This document shows, piece by piece, positions 1 through 7,558 of a DNA stretch of 8,932 nt. The DNA lies in contig CALHUZ010000263.1 of assembly GCA_938039305.1 (NCBI GenBank), positions 1 through 8,932 on the forward strand, given 5' to 3'. The DNA comes from an uncultured Saprospiraceae bacterium. Its GTDB lineage: Bacteria > Bacteroidota > Bacteroidia > Chitinophagales > Saprospiraceae. Under the pieces are notes generated by a model. The model did not search any database. It was not told the origin of the DNA and saw only the letters and a list, made by a program, of their open reading frames with translations. Position 1 is the stretch's first letter; each line of letters begins with the position of its first letter. The position numbers and the translations under genes were made by a program.

Positions 1-1044
1 GATTATGACAATGACAATGACCTTGATTTAATTGTAACAGGAGAGTTCATGCCGATTACTATTTTAGAAAATGAAGAAGGATCATTTTCTAATCAAACTG
101 CTGCTTCTGGATTATCTGAATATGTAGGATGGTGGAACAGTCTTGTGGGAGCGGACTTTGATCAGGATGGAGACATTGACTATATGGCTGGGAATTATGG
201 TGATCAGTTTTTCACTGAAATATCAGATGATCATCCTATAAGTGTTTATTATAAAGATTTTGATAACAATGGAACAAAAGACTTTGTACCAACTTGTTAT
301 TTTGAAGACGAATCTGGAGACATGCAAGAGTTTCCTTACTTCGGAAGATTAGAATATGAAAAGCAGATGGTTGCTGTCAAAGGAGCCTTTCCTTTGCATG
401 GCGGATATGCATCTGCTACCATTGATGAGATACTTTCTCCTGAAGACCAAAAAGGGTGCCTTATCTTAAGGGCTAACCATATGAAGACATCGTATATAGA
501 AAATATGGGTGATGGTAAGTTTAGCATAAAAGCTCTTCCTAAGGAAGCACAATTGGCTCCTGTATATGGTATGCAAATCAGTGATGTGAATCGTGATGGG
601 TTTTTAGATGTTTTAATGATCGGTAATGATCATGGCACCGAAGTATCGATAGGAAGACTTGATGGTCATGATGGGCTCATCATGATGAACAGTGGTAAAG
701 GTGATTGGAATCCGATGAAAGCCAGCGAATCTGGATTTTATGTGCAGGGAGATGGAAAATCACTTGCGTCGGTTTTTAATTCCCAAAGTGGGAAATTAGA
801 AATTGTTGCTGGCCAGAATAAAGGTGAGTTGAAAGTATTTGAACTTAAAGGAGATCGAAAATATTTGAAATTTAAAGATGGAGATCGCTATGCCATCATT
901 CACTTCCCTGATGGTTCTACACTAAGGATGGAAAACTATTTTGGAAGCACATATCTTTCTCAATCTTCTGACTATGTTGAACTTCCAGAAGGCATAGAGC
1001 GATATGAGATCTTTACAAAAGATGGAAAGCGAGATTCGCTTTAA
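1..1044 (+). CDS. VCBS/FG-GAP repeat protein, C-terminal part (5' end outside window)
   Basis: The frame is open from the first base, so the ATG at 49 is internal and 347 residues of a longer protein are visible. Asp-rich calcium-loop motifs typical of FG-GAP/VCBS propeller repeats lie at visible residues 1-9 (DYDNDNDLD), 52-60 (DFDQDGDID), 86-94 (DFDNNGTKD) and 195-203 (DVNRDGFLD). The segment after the last motif (GTEVSIGRLDGHDGLIMMN, then GSTYLSQSS near the end) matches my memory of the C-terminus of large (about 1,100-residue) Bacteroidota VCBS proteins with an ASPIC/UnbV-like end, often found near SusC/SusD genes. If so, about 30% of the protein is visible. These are presumed exported beta-propellers that bind carbohydrate or protein; the exact role is unknown. 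No T9SS sorting domain is evident at the C-terminus. The gene is convergent with the next one, with 17 bp between the stop codons. Family placement is fairly sure; function is not. Confidence 0.86.
   Translation, partial: DYDNDNDLDLIVTGEFMPITILENEEGSFSNQTAASGLSEYVGWWNSLVGADFDQDGDIDYMAGNYGDQFFTEISDDHPISVYYKDFDNNGTKDFVPTCYFEDESGDMQEFPYFGRLEYEKQMVAVKGAFPLHGGYASATIDEILSPEDQKGCLILRANHMKTSYIENMGDGKFSIKALPKEAQLAPVYGMQISDVNRDGFLDVLMIGNDHGTEVSIGRLDGHDGLIMMNSGKGDWNPMKASESGFYVQGDGKSLASVFNSQSGKLEIVAGQNKGELKVFELKGDRKYLKFKDGDRYAIIHFPDGSTLRMENYFGSTYLSQSSDYVELPEGIERYEIFTKDGKRDSL
1026..1042. terminator. Possible 3'-end hairpin at convergent gene junction
   Basis: AAAGCGA (1026-1032) and TCGCTTT (1036-1042) are perfect inverted repeats around a 3-nt loop (GAT). 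The right arm runs into the TAA stop of the plus-strand VCBS gene and lies about 20 bp past the stop of the minus-strand propeller gene, so it could act on both transcripts. Neither side has a proper U-tract, so calling it an intrinsic terminator is tentative. Confidence 0.3.
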
Positions 1045-1061
1045 CTCAATCATTTAATCGC

Positions 1062-2579
1062 CTACTCTTCAATTGGATGGTCTATGCCGTCACTCTTGAT
1101 GCCCATATACGAATTCCAATTAAAGGAATCGACTTTTTTTGTTTGTATTTCAATTCGCTCTATCGCCATTTTGCTAAATGAATAGAAGTTGCGTGCATCT
1201 GTCATATAGCAAGAAACAATATCAAGATATCCATCTCCATCTAAATCTGTGATGAGTGGAGTTGATCCGATATTGGAGCCTACTCGAGATGATCTCAACA
1301 GTAACACTTTGTGCTCACGAAGGTCATATATTTTGAGATCATTGCCTAGAAAGGTGACTGGCGCAGAAGTATTTTTGAGTGTTGTAGTGATCGGACTATT
1401 GATAGCCATTAAAACATCTTCATATCCATCTGAGGTGAAGTCATAGCTCACGGGGGATGCATATTGAAATGTGCCTGCACTATCTCTATAAACGATGCTG
1501 CCGTCTTTCCCATCAATTAGAATATTGGTCGTGTATTCTGTATTGGGCCAAGCGCCATAGCCATAGGTTGTAAATATATCCTTGATGTCATCATCTCCGT
1601 AGAACAAGCCAGGGCAAGACATCGCATACCCTTCAAAGTTGTCGCCCACTTTTGCTTCCCACAATGGCTCCATATTTAGACCATTTAGACAAGTAACCTT
1701 GCCGTTGACAGAATTAACAACAATGTCGAGATATGAATCATTGTTTATATCGACTAAGGTAGGAGGAGCGATATATCCTTTTAGACTATCGGTTAAGAGA
1801 GCTATGGCAGCATCATATTTGCCTTGAGCAAAATCATCAAAAGGTAATCTATAAAATGACCCGCCAATGGTTTCTCCCCCAGACCCAAAGAAAATATCGA
1901 GGCTGCCGTCCTTATTAATATCAGCGATGATGGGGGAACAATATAATTCACGACCATCAGGTGCTGGCATCTTTATGAGTTCTTTGCCAGTAGCTGAAGA
2001 AACTGCCATCAGGTACCCTTGAGGTCTATCCGTATCTTCGGGTTTAGCTTTTACGAAACCGCCATAGGCAATGATGATGTCTAGCTGCTCGTCACCGTCT
2101 AAGTCAGGACAAAGTTGAGGATTGAAGAAGTTCAGAATCAAAGTGTCGTTGACAAGATCATAATTATCGTCATCTGGCATGTACTTCCATATCTCTTGGC
2201 CTGATGAACCATTGATCAAGCTTAACTCTCCAGATCGACCTCCTATGAGCACATCATTAGCCATATCATCGTTAAAATCTACTAGAAGAGGGGTGCCTAC
2301 GATCTGATTACGAGCATCGACTTGCCATAAAATATCCCCATTGCTGCCATCTATAGCCAATACGCCATGTGGCGTTGTTTTGAATTCTGGGCCACCTGAA
2401 CCGATTACAATATCTTTGATACCGTCGCCATTTAGGTCTGCGGCTTTAGGTGAAGATGAAGACCCGGCATTTTCGATCGTTATCTCCCAACTATCGGCCA
2501 CAAAGGAGTCCATATTACAGGCCATGGTGATTGATATCAGAACTGCTAGCAGAGCATATTTCATCATTGTCCAATTCAT
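1062..2579 (-). CDS. FG-GAP/PQQ-like beta-propeller lipoprotein
   Basis: This is a 505-residue exported protein. The N-terminus has a hydrophobic stretch (residues 7-20) ending at MAC with Cys21, a plausible but non-canonical lipobox because position -3 is Thr. Translation could start at Met1, Met5 or Met6; Met6 gives the tidier signal peptide, and no Shine-Dalgarno sequence decides it. Asp-rich FG-GAP motifs recur at residues 48-56 (DLNGDGIKD), 101-109, 159-167, 220-228, 277-285, 380-388 and 445-453 (DLDGDGYLD), with a degenerate copy near 329-334. The spacing is 51-65 residues, as expected for propeller blades. PQQ/BamB-like strands (GDILWQV, GQEIWKY, MEPLWEA) lie between them. There are no catalytic residues I recognise. 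It is probably a calcium-stabilised envelope or surface binding or scaffold protein. It is transcribed divergently from the TonB-dependent receptor and convergently with the VCBS gene, so it looks monocistronic within the window. Fold is well supported; function is unknown. Confidence 0.85.
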   Translation of the reverse strand: MNWTMMKYALLAVLISITMACNMDSFVADSWEITIENAGSSSSPKAADLNGDGIKDIVIGSGGPEFKTTPHGVLAIDGSNGDILWQVDARNQIVGTPLLVDFNDDMANDVLIGGRSGELSLINGSSGQEIWKYMPDDDNYDLVNDTLILNFFNPQLCPDLDGDEQLDIIIAYGGFVKAKPEDTDRPQGYLMAVSSATGKELIKMPAPDGRELYCSPIIADINKDGSLDIFFGSGGETIGGSFYRLPFDDFAQGKYDAAIALLTDSLKGYIAPPTLVDINNDSYLDIVVNSVNGKVTCLNGLNMEPLWEAKVGDNFEGYAMSCPGLFYGDDDIKDIFTTYGYGAWPNTEYTTNILIDGKDGSIVYRDSAGTFQYASPVSYDFTSDGYEDVLMAINSPITTTLKNTSAPVTFLGNDLKIYDLREHKVLLLRSSRVGSNIGSTPLITDLDGDGYLDIVSCYMTDARNFYSFSKMAIERIEIQTKKVDSFNWNSYMGIKSDGIDHPIEE

Positions 2580-2681
2580 TAATGTGAATGTATACCTTTC
2601 TTATAACCTAGCAGAGCTCAACCAGCATTTATAGCTTAATAGTTACATCGATTTAGCAATAGATTATGATGTCATCTGCTG

Positions 2682-2709
2682 TTGAAATGTCGCTTTTTGG
2701 TTAGCTTTG
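2682..2709 (+). promoter_or_regulatory. Bacteroidota-type promoter for the receptor operon
   Basis: TTG (2682-2684), a 17-nt spacer and TAGCTTTG (2702-2709) fit the Bacteroidota housekeeping consensus TTG-N17-23-TAnnTTTG. Transcription would start near 2716, giving a leader of roughly 30 nt before the ATG at 2747. No comparable match was found on the minus strand for the divergent propeller gene. Confidence 0.55.
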
Positions 2710-2746
2710 ATCCGATCATGATCTAATTATTCTTTACAAGTCGTCT

Positions 2747-5164
2747 ATGAGGAAAGTTTTTAGTCTTCTGGCATTCTGTGTGCTAGTTGTAAGCGTATCC
2801 TATGCACAAGAAACTGTGCCCGATACAATATATGCCGGTAAAGCTTCTGCTGATGCTCAAGGCAAATTATATAATGTCCTTGGAGAGGTACTGGATGGAA
2901 ATGATCAGACAGAGATCATCGGGGCTACTATACAGATTTCTAATATGTCTGGTGGTAGCGTCACGGATGAATCAGGAGAATTCAAGTTGAGACTTCCAGC
3001 AGGCACCTATGATTTTACAATCAAATACCTCGGATATGAGGATTTCGTAGTCCACATCAGTCTATACGATGATGTTGGTTTTTCGATCGATTTAGCACCT
3101 TCAAGTGTTCAACTACAGCAAGTAGTAATCACTGACAAAGCGGACAACGAGAATATCGAGTCGGTAGTGATGGGTGTGGAGAGAATGGATATAAAAAGAT
3201 TAGAAAGTAGATCTCAGCTATTTGGAGAAACCGATGTATTGAGAAGCATACAATCTCTTGCAGGTGTAACCAGTGTGGGAGACGGAGCTTCTGGTTTCAA
3301 TGTACGTGGAGGAAATAGTGACGAGAACTTGATTCTACAAGATGATGCATTGATCTTAAATCCAACACATACATTGGGTTTCTTTTCCCTTTTTCATCCG
3401 GATATGATAGAGTCAGTTGATCTATTCAAAGGAAATCAGCCTGCCTATTATGGAGGGCGTCTTTCTTCCGTATTGAAAGTAGGTCTTAGAGAAGGGAATA
3501 AAGAGAAAATGAGTGTAAGGGGAGGCATCGGACTTGCTGCTTCTAGACTTACTGTTGAAGGCCCAATTGTGAAAAATAAAGCGTCCTTTATTGTAGGAGC
3601 GAGAATTGGGTATATGAACTACCTGCTCAATGCAGTTAAGAATATAGATGTCAAAAATAGTAGATCATCATTCTATGATATCACTTTTAAGACTGACGCA
3701 AGAGTTACGGAGAAAACTAAAATTGGATTTTCTGCTTTCATAAGTGGAGATGAATTCCAATTTGCTGATGAAGTAAACTTCGATTACGCTACACGCACTG
3801 GTACTTTCTATATCAACCAACTTCTCAGTGACAAGTGGAATCTAACTGCTAATGTAAATATCGGAGATTATGAAAGTAGCTTGTTTGATATCCAAGGTGA
3901 TGATTTATCAAGATTTACTAATAAGGTAAGCTTTATCCGACCATCAATAAGAAGCTTTTATCAAGTAAAAGAGGGATTAGAATTAACGGCAGGTGTTTCT
4001 TATGATATATTTAATGTAAGTCCTGGAACGCTGACACCTGAAGGCGTAAACTCAACTGCACTTCCAGAATTTTTGCCTGACGAGAAGGGCGTGGCGTTGT
4101 CTCCATTTTTACAATTTGACTGGTCTCTTAGCGAAAAATTTTCTATATCAGCATCCGCTCGATATACGAAGTATGATAGACTTGGGCCTGGAACTTTGAG
4201 TTTCTATAGAGATGGCTTTTTTAGGAATGATCTTACCGTAGAAGAAACCAGAGATTTTAGTGATGGAGATGTGATTGCAAGCTTTAATGGTTGGGAGCCA
4301 AGAGTATCTTTTAGATATGCCATTGATGAGACCGCTTCTGTTAAGCTGGGATATAATCGTGGATTTCAATACCTCAATCAGGTATCTAACACTGCATCAT
4401 CAACTCCAGTTGATATATGGAAGTTGTCAGATGTATATGCCACACCTCAGACATCTAGTAATTACAACTTAGGTTTTTTCAAAAACTTCAATGAGAACCA
4501 ATTCGCTTCTTCTGTAGAGATATTTTATAGAAATCAAGATAAGATCATTGAGTATAGAGATTTTGCAGATCTATTGCTTAATCCTAATCTTGAAAGAGAA
4601 CTCGTTGATGGAGTAGGGAAGGCTTATGGCATAGAGGCTAACTTTAAATACAACAAAGAGTCCATACAATGGGATGTTAACTATACTTTTTCAAGATCAT
4701 TTAGAAAAGTGTTGGCGAGTGAGACTCAGTTGTCCATAAATAATGGAGAGTGGTTCGCTTCTAATTATGATAAGCCACACTCTTTGAATGTTAATATGAC
4801 CAAGAAGTTAAGCAGGATGACAAATCTATCTCTTAACTTTACTTATAGTACGGGTCGTCCGATTACGGCTCCTGTGAGTAGCTTCTCTGTTGATAATGTA
4901 CTTAGTGTACCTATATTTTCTGAGCGTAATCAGTTTAGAATTCCTGACTACCATCGACTTGATTTGTCATATTCCATTGGCCCTTTTGGGAAATTAGAGA
5001 AAGGTCGAGAACATAAGTTGGTTTTTTCTATTTATAACTTGTATAGTCGGCGTAATGCTTACTCTGTCTACTTTAGACAAGTTCCTTCTCGAAGTGTAAG
5101 CGTCTTTAGAATCGCGACGCTGGGTTCTATATTTCCTTCAGTAACTTATAATTTTAAATTCTGA
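2747..5164 (+). CDS. TonB-dependent outer-membrane receptor with CarboxypepD_reg-like domain
   Basis: This is an 805-residue outer-membrane active transporter energised by TonB-ExbBD. Residues 1-20 form a signal peptide, with likely cleavage at SYA|QE. Residues about 42-120 are a carboxypeptidase-regulatory-like (SusC-type N-terminal) domain, with the characteristic pattern GEVLDG, DESGEFKLRLPAGTYDFTI and LGYED. Residues about 145-250 are the plug, with FNVRGGNSDENLILQDD and GNQPAYYGGRLSSVLKV. The rest is a beta-barrel that ends in an aromatic residue (YNFKF), as expected for barrel insertion. It is shorter than typical SusC (about 1,000 residues). Plug wording and length fit the receptor class that pairs with DUF4249 lipoproteins instead of SusD. 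The start is fixed by the signal peptide and the promoter 38 bp upstream. The stop TGA shares its last base with the ATG of the next gene, so the two are almost certainly co-translated. The ligand is unknown; oligosaccharide, peptide or metal chelate are all possible. Confidence 0.95.
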   Translation: MRKVFSLLAFCVLVVSVSYAQETVPDTIYAGKASADAQGKLYNVLGEVLDGNDQTEIIGATIQISNMSGGSVTDESGEFKLRLPAGTYDFTIKYLGYEDFVVHISLYDDVGFSIDLAPSSVQLQQVVITDKADNENIESVVMGVERMDIKRLESRSQLFGETDVLRSIQSLAGVTSVGDGASGFNVRGGNSDENLILQDDALILNPTHTLGFFSLFHPDMIESVDLFKGNQPAYYGGRLSSVLKVGLREGNKEKMSVRGGIGLAASRLTVEGPIVKNKASFIVGARIGYMNYLLNAVKNIDVKNSRSSFYDITFKTDARVTEKTKIGFSAFISGDEFQFADEVNFDYATRTGTFYINQLLSDKWNLTANVNIGDYESSLFDIQGDDLSRFTNKVSFIRPSIRSFYQVKEGLELTAGVSYDIFNVSPGTLTPEGVNSTALPEFLPDEKGVALSPFLQFDWSLSEKFSISASARYTKYDRLGPGTLSFYRDGFFRNDLTVEETRDFSDGDVIASFNGWEPRVSFRYAIDETASVKLGYNRGFQYLNQVSNTASSTPVDIWKLSDVYATPQTSSNYNLGFFKNFNENQFASSVEIFYRNQDKIIEYRDFADLLLNPNLERELVDGVGKAYGIEANFKYNKESIQWDVNYTFSRSFRKVLASETQLSINNGEWFASNYDKPHSLNVNMTKKLSRMTNLSLNFTYSTGRPITAPVSSFSVDNVLSVPIFSERNQFRIPDYHRLDLSYSIGPFGKLEKGREHKLVFSIYNLYSRRNAYSVYFRQVPSRSVSVFRIATLGSIFPSVTYNFKF

Positions 5165-6225
5165 TGATAAGAGTGATAAGATTTATAATTGTAATAGTAG
5201 GCTTAATAAGCATCTCGTCATGTATTGATGAGATCAACTTGAATATTGATAATGATAGTTCATTTGTTATTGTCAATGGTTTAGTGTCAGATGTGCCAGG
5301 AGAGTATCATGTGAAGCTTGATTATAGTCCAATTATCGGTGTTGGAAATGATAATATATTTACGCCTATATCGGGAGCTCAGGTTGTGTTGAATGGTAGT
5401 GATGGCTCTTCAGTCATGTATACCGAAAATCCTGAAGATCTTGGTGACTATATGGCGACGACTTCAGTAACACCTGGGGTTTCTTATCAGTTGGATATTA
5501 TTACGCCTGATGGGCAGAGTATAAGTAGTCAGCCAACAGTTGCGCCGGAAGCGAGCTTGGATATTACGGGCTTAGATTTTGATGTGGCAAATGTTGAAAA
5601 TTTCAATACTCTGGGAAATGTTGTCTCAACAGAGTTTGTTGATCTATTTGTATCACTTGATTTAGCAGGTAAGAAGAGAGATGCTTTGAGATGGAGACTC
5701 GAAGGTGAATATCAATTTGTTGAGAGAGGAAGAATGTTGTTGAACCCAAGAACTTGTTATATCAAAGAGCAATTAGATTTTAATAATATAGCCATTATCA
5801 ATACAGAAGAAGTGGCAGGTGATGCTATTGAAGGCAGACAGATTTTTAGAACATTAATGAATGAGCGTTTTAATCTGATATACTGCTTTCATGTCTTTCA
5901 ATATAGCTTAACTGAAGAGGAGTATAACTACTGGCAAAGAGTAGAGGAATTGGTTAATATTGATGGTACTCTATTTGACCCACCTCCAGGATCCATCATT
6001 GGAAATTTAGTAGACAATAACAATGAAGATGGCCGAGTTCAAGGTTACTTCTCTATAGTCGGTCAGAATTCAAAAAGACTTTTTGTAGATGTCTCACAGC
6101 GAGGTGCTTTTGCTGAGTCCACTTGTGTTGATGGCTTTGGAGGTCGCAACAATGCTGAAGAGTGTTCTAATTGTCCATTGATCAGAGGGGCTTCACTAGT
6201 GAAGCCATCTTACTGGAACCCTTAG
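5164..6225 (+). CDS. DUF4249 family lipoprotein, partner of the TonB-dependent receptor
   Basis: This is a 353-residue protein with a good type II signal: hydrophobic residues 7-16 and the lipobox ISSC with Cys20. It is followed by acidic residues (IDE), which in Bacteroidota can favour surface display. The early pattern FVIVNGLVSDVPGEYHVKL, the beta-rich N-terminal third and the C-terminal Cys-x2-Cys followed by KPSYW match the DUF4249 family as I remember it. Besides the lipidated Cys there are five cysteines (198, 241, 321, 334, 337), the last three spaced C-x12-C-x2-C, suggesting disulfides in an exported protein. Family members are typically encoded directly after a TonB-dependent receptor, as here, with a one-base stop/start overlap and no separate ribosome binding site. 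A role as a surface lid or ligand-capture subunit analogous to SusD is an inference from context; the family has no established biochemical function that I know of. Confidence 0.92.
   Translation: MIRVIRFIIVIVGLISISSCIDEINLNIDNDSSFVIVNGLVSDVPGEYHVKLDYSPIIGVGNDNIFTPISGAQVVLNGSDGSSVMYTENPEDLGDYMATTSVTPGVSYQLDIITPDGQSISSQPTVAPEASLDITGLDFDVANVENFNTLGNVVSTEFVDLFVSLDLAGKKRDALRWRLEGEYQFVERGRMLLNPRTCYIKEQLDFNNIAIINTEEVAGDAIEGRQIFRTLMNERFNLIYCFHVFQYSLTEEEYNYWQRVEELVNIDGTLFDPPPGSIIGNLVDNNNEDGRVQGYFSIVGQNSKRLFVDVSQRGAFAESTCVDGFGGRNNAEECSNCPLIRGASLVKPSYWNP
6189..6206. repeat. 18-bp perfect palindrome in the 3' end of the DUF4249 gene
   Basis: GGCTTCACTAGTGAAGCC equals its own reverse complement. It covers codons about 342-348 of the DUF4249 gene and ends 16 bp before its stop codon. 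As RNA it can form a 7-bp stem with a CTAG loop on either strand. It lies 46 bp beyond the stop of the convergent GH16 gene. There is no U-tract on either side, so terminator, processing signal or operator are all possible. Confidence 0.45.
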
Positions 6226-6252
6226 GTCTAACGTAACTGAAATTAGAGAGAC

Positions 6253-7473
6253 TTAGTTAGGCTGAAAAACTCTTATATAGTCGATGTCCATCGTCTGAGG
6301 GAATACTGTAGTCTCATCTGGATTTCCTGGGAATCGACCTCCTACTGCTACGTTAAATATAAAAAAGAAGGGCTGATTAAACCTCCACTGAGCACTACCA
6401 ATATCTTTTCTTTCTAAAGAGTGAAACTTGGTTTCGTCTACATACCAAGTTAGTTTATTGAGCTCCCAGATTAAAGTGAAGACGTGATAGCCTTCAGTAT
6501 AATCATCTCCACTTGCATAAGTGCTGGTTTTAAAAGTACTTCCAGCTCCTTGCTCTCCATAGTGGGCTGTGCCATGTATCTTATTGACTTCATGTCCTAA
6601 AAATTCCATATTGTCTATCTCTCCACAAGCCGGCCATCCTACTTCATCTATGTTGGCCCCTAACATCCATATAGCAGGCCAGAGGCCTTGTCCTTTTGGA
6701 AGTTTTGCTCTTACATCTATTCGCCCATATTGTATTTCAACTTTATCTTTAGTTGTGATTCGAGCAGACTTAAATGATAGTACATCTTGCTGTGTGGCAG
6801 TTATAGAGAGTTTGCCATCTGCAAGTTTGATATTCTCTTCATCATTAGTATAGTTTTGAAGTTCTTCATTTCCCCAGCCACAGATATCAGGACATCCATC
6901 GCCCATTTCATAATTATAAATAGACTCATCTAGCGTTGCTTCAGAAAAGTCCTGATTCCATACTTGGCTGTAGCCATAGTATGATGTAGGAGTGTTATAG
7001 CCATCTTCATCTGAAAGCTGTGATTCATCATTATCGATAATGTTTCCTATTGCAGTCGCGCTTTGTATAGTCGCATTTTTAGGATTGCTTATTGTAAGGG
7101 AAAGCGTTTCATCTATCTCTTTCATATCATCATTCAGGATTGGGACAGCTATCTTTATAGAAGATGTGCCCACATCGATGGTTGACTGTCCTGAAGTCTG
7201 CATAAAGTCAACTCCAGGTTCTGCAGTAATTCCAGTAACGCTATAATCAAAAGATACAGCTGATGTAAAATCTGACCTATCTAGCTTTATCTCAAACTCT
7301 AATTTACCATCAGTATTTGTCTCGATTCCTGCTGCCGCTTGGACACTTAGAGTGGGTGTGATGGTCTGAGCAGGAGGGTTGACCATTGGATCTGTACCAT
7401 CTGAACAAGATGCAAATATGCATGCCAGGAATAAGATGCTCAGTGCCTTATGATATGTGGTATATGATCTCAT
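6253..7473 (-). CDS. GH16 family endo-beta-glucanase (laminarinase-like) lipoprotein with Calx-beta domain
   Basis: This is a 406-residue surface or periplasmic glycoside hydrolase predicted to cut internal beta-1,3 (or mixed beta-1,3/1,4) glucan bonds with retention of configuration. Residues 1-22 are a lipoprotein signal with lipobox FASC (Cys23), followed by SDGTD, an acidic stretch resembling the Bacteroidota surface-export signal. Residues about 40-148 are a Calx-beta domain (GVDF, ILNDDMKEIDETLSLTIS and a terminal IIDND). Residues about 165-404 are the GH16 catalytic domain, with GWGNEELQNYT, the active-site motif GEIDNMEFLG (nucleophile Glu285, assisting Asp287, acid/base Glu290), WPAIWMLG before it, and FFFIFNVAVGG plus DYIRVFQ at the end. 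The pattern best fits the laminarinase subfamily (GH16_3), although GH16 also includes agarases, porphyranases and carrageenases. Asn288 replaces the usual Ile in EIDIME. It is downstream of the sulfatase on the same strand with an 84-bp gap, so probably in the same operon. No T9SS domain is present. Confidence 0.95.
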   Translation of the reverse strand: MRSYTTYHKALSILFLACIFASCSDGTDPMVNPPAQTITPTLSVQAAAGIETNTDGKLEFEIKLDRSDFTSAVSFDYSVTGITAEPGVDFMQTSGQSTIDVGTSSIKIAVPILNDDMKEIDETLSLTISNPKNATIQSATAIGNIIDNDESQLSDEDGYNTPTSYYGYSQVWNQDFSEATLDESIYNYEMGDGCPDICGWGNEELQNYTNDEENIKLADGKLSITATQQDVLSFKSARITTKDKVEIQYGRIDVRAKLPKGQGLWPAIWMLGANIDEVGWPACGEIDNMEFLGHEVNKIHGTAHYGEQGAGSTFKTSTYASGDDYTEGYHVFTLIWELNKLTWYVDETKFHSLERKDIGSAQWRFNQPFFFIFNVAVGGRFPGNPDETTVFPQTMDIDYIRVFQPN

Positions 7474-7526
7474 AGTGTATGATGTGTATATGTATGCTAT
7501 ACAAAGTAAACGTATAAGGTTGTCTT

Positions 7527-7558
7527 ATTCTGACTGCGAGTCGATATATTTTCAGAAT
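7527..7558 (-). repeat. Inverted repeat between sulfatase stop and GH16 gene
   Basis: ATTCTGA (7527-7533) and TCAGAAT (7552-7558) are perfect 7-bp inverted repeats with an 18-nt loop, and one arm overlaps the sulfatase stop codon. The stem is AT-rich and is not followed by a U-tract on the minus strand. It could be a weak terminator or processing site within the sulfatase-GH16 transcript, or chance. Confidence 0.25.

Noticed and set aside
8..21. GACAAT tandem repeat at the left edge
   Set aside because: It simply encodes the Asp/Asn-rich calcium loop (DNDND) of the FG-GAP repeat; two copies do not suggest a functional DNA repeat.
2594..2600. AGAAAGG on the minus strand as a Shine-Dalgarno for the propeller gene
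   Set aside because: It is about 15 nt from the first ATG and further from the alternatives, too far to work well, and this phylum rarely uses such sites.
2341..2634. Plus-strand 97-codon open frame across the start of the propeller gene
   Set aside because: Most of it is antisense to the signal peptide and first repeats of a well-supported gene, and the translation shows no family features.
7474..7500. TGTAT/TATG-rich low-complexity stretch before the GH16 start
   Set aside because: It is AT-rich leader sequence with imperfect short repeats and no convincing stem or conserved motif.
7502..7509. TTACTTTG on the minus strand upstream of the GH16 gene as a possible -7 promoter element
   Set aside because: It matches TAnnTTTG at 7 of 8 positions, but there is no TTG at the required 17-23 nt upstream distance.
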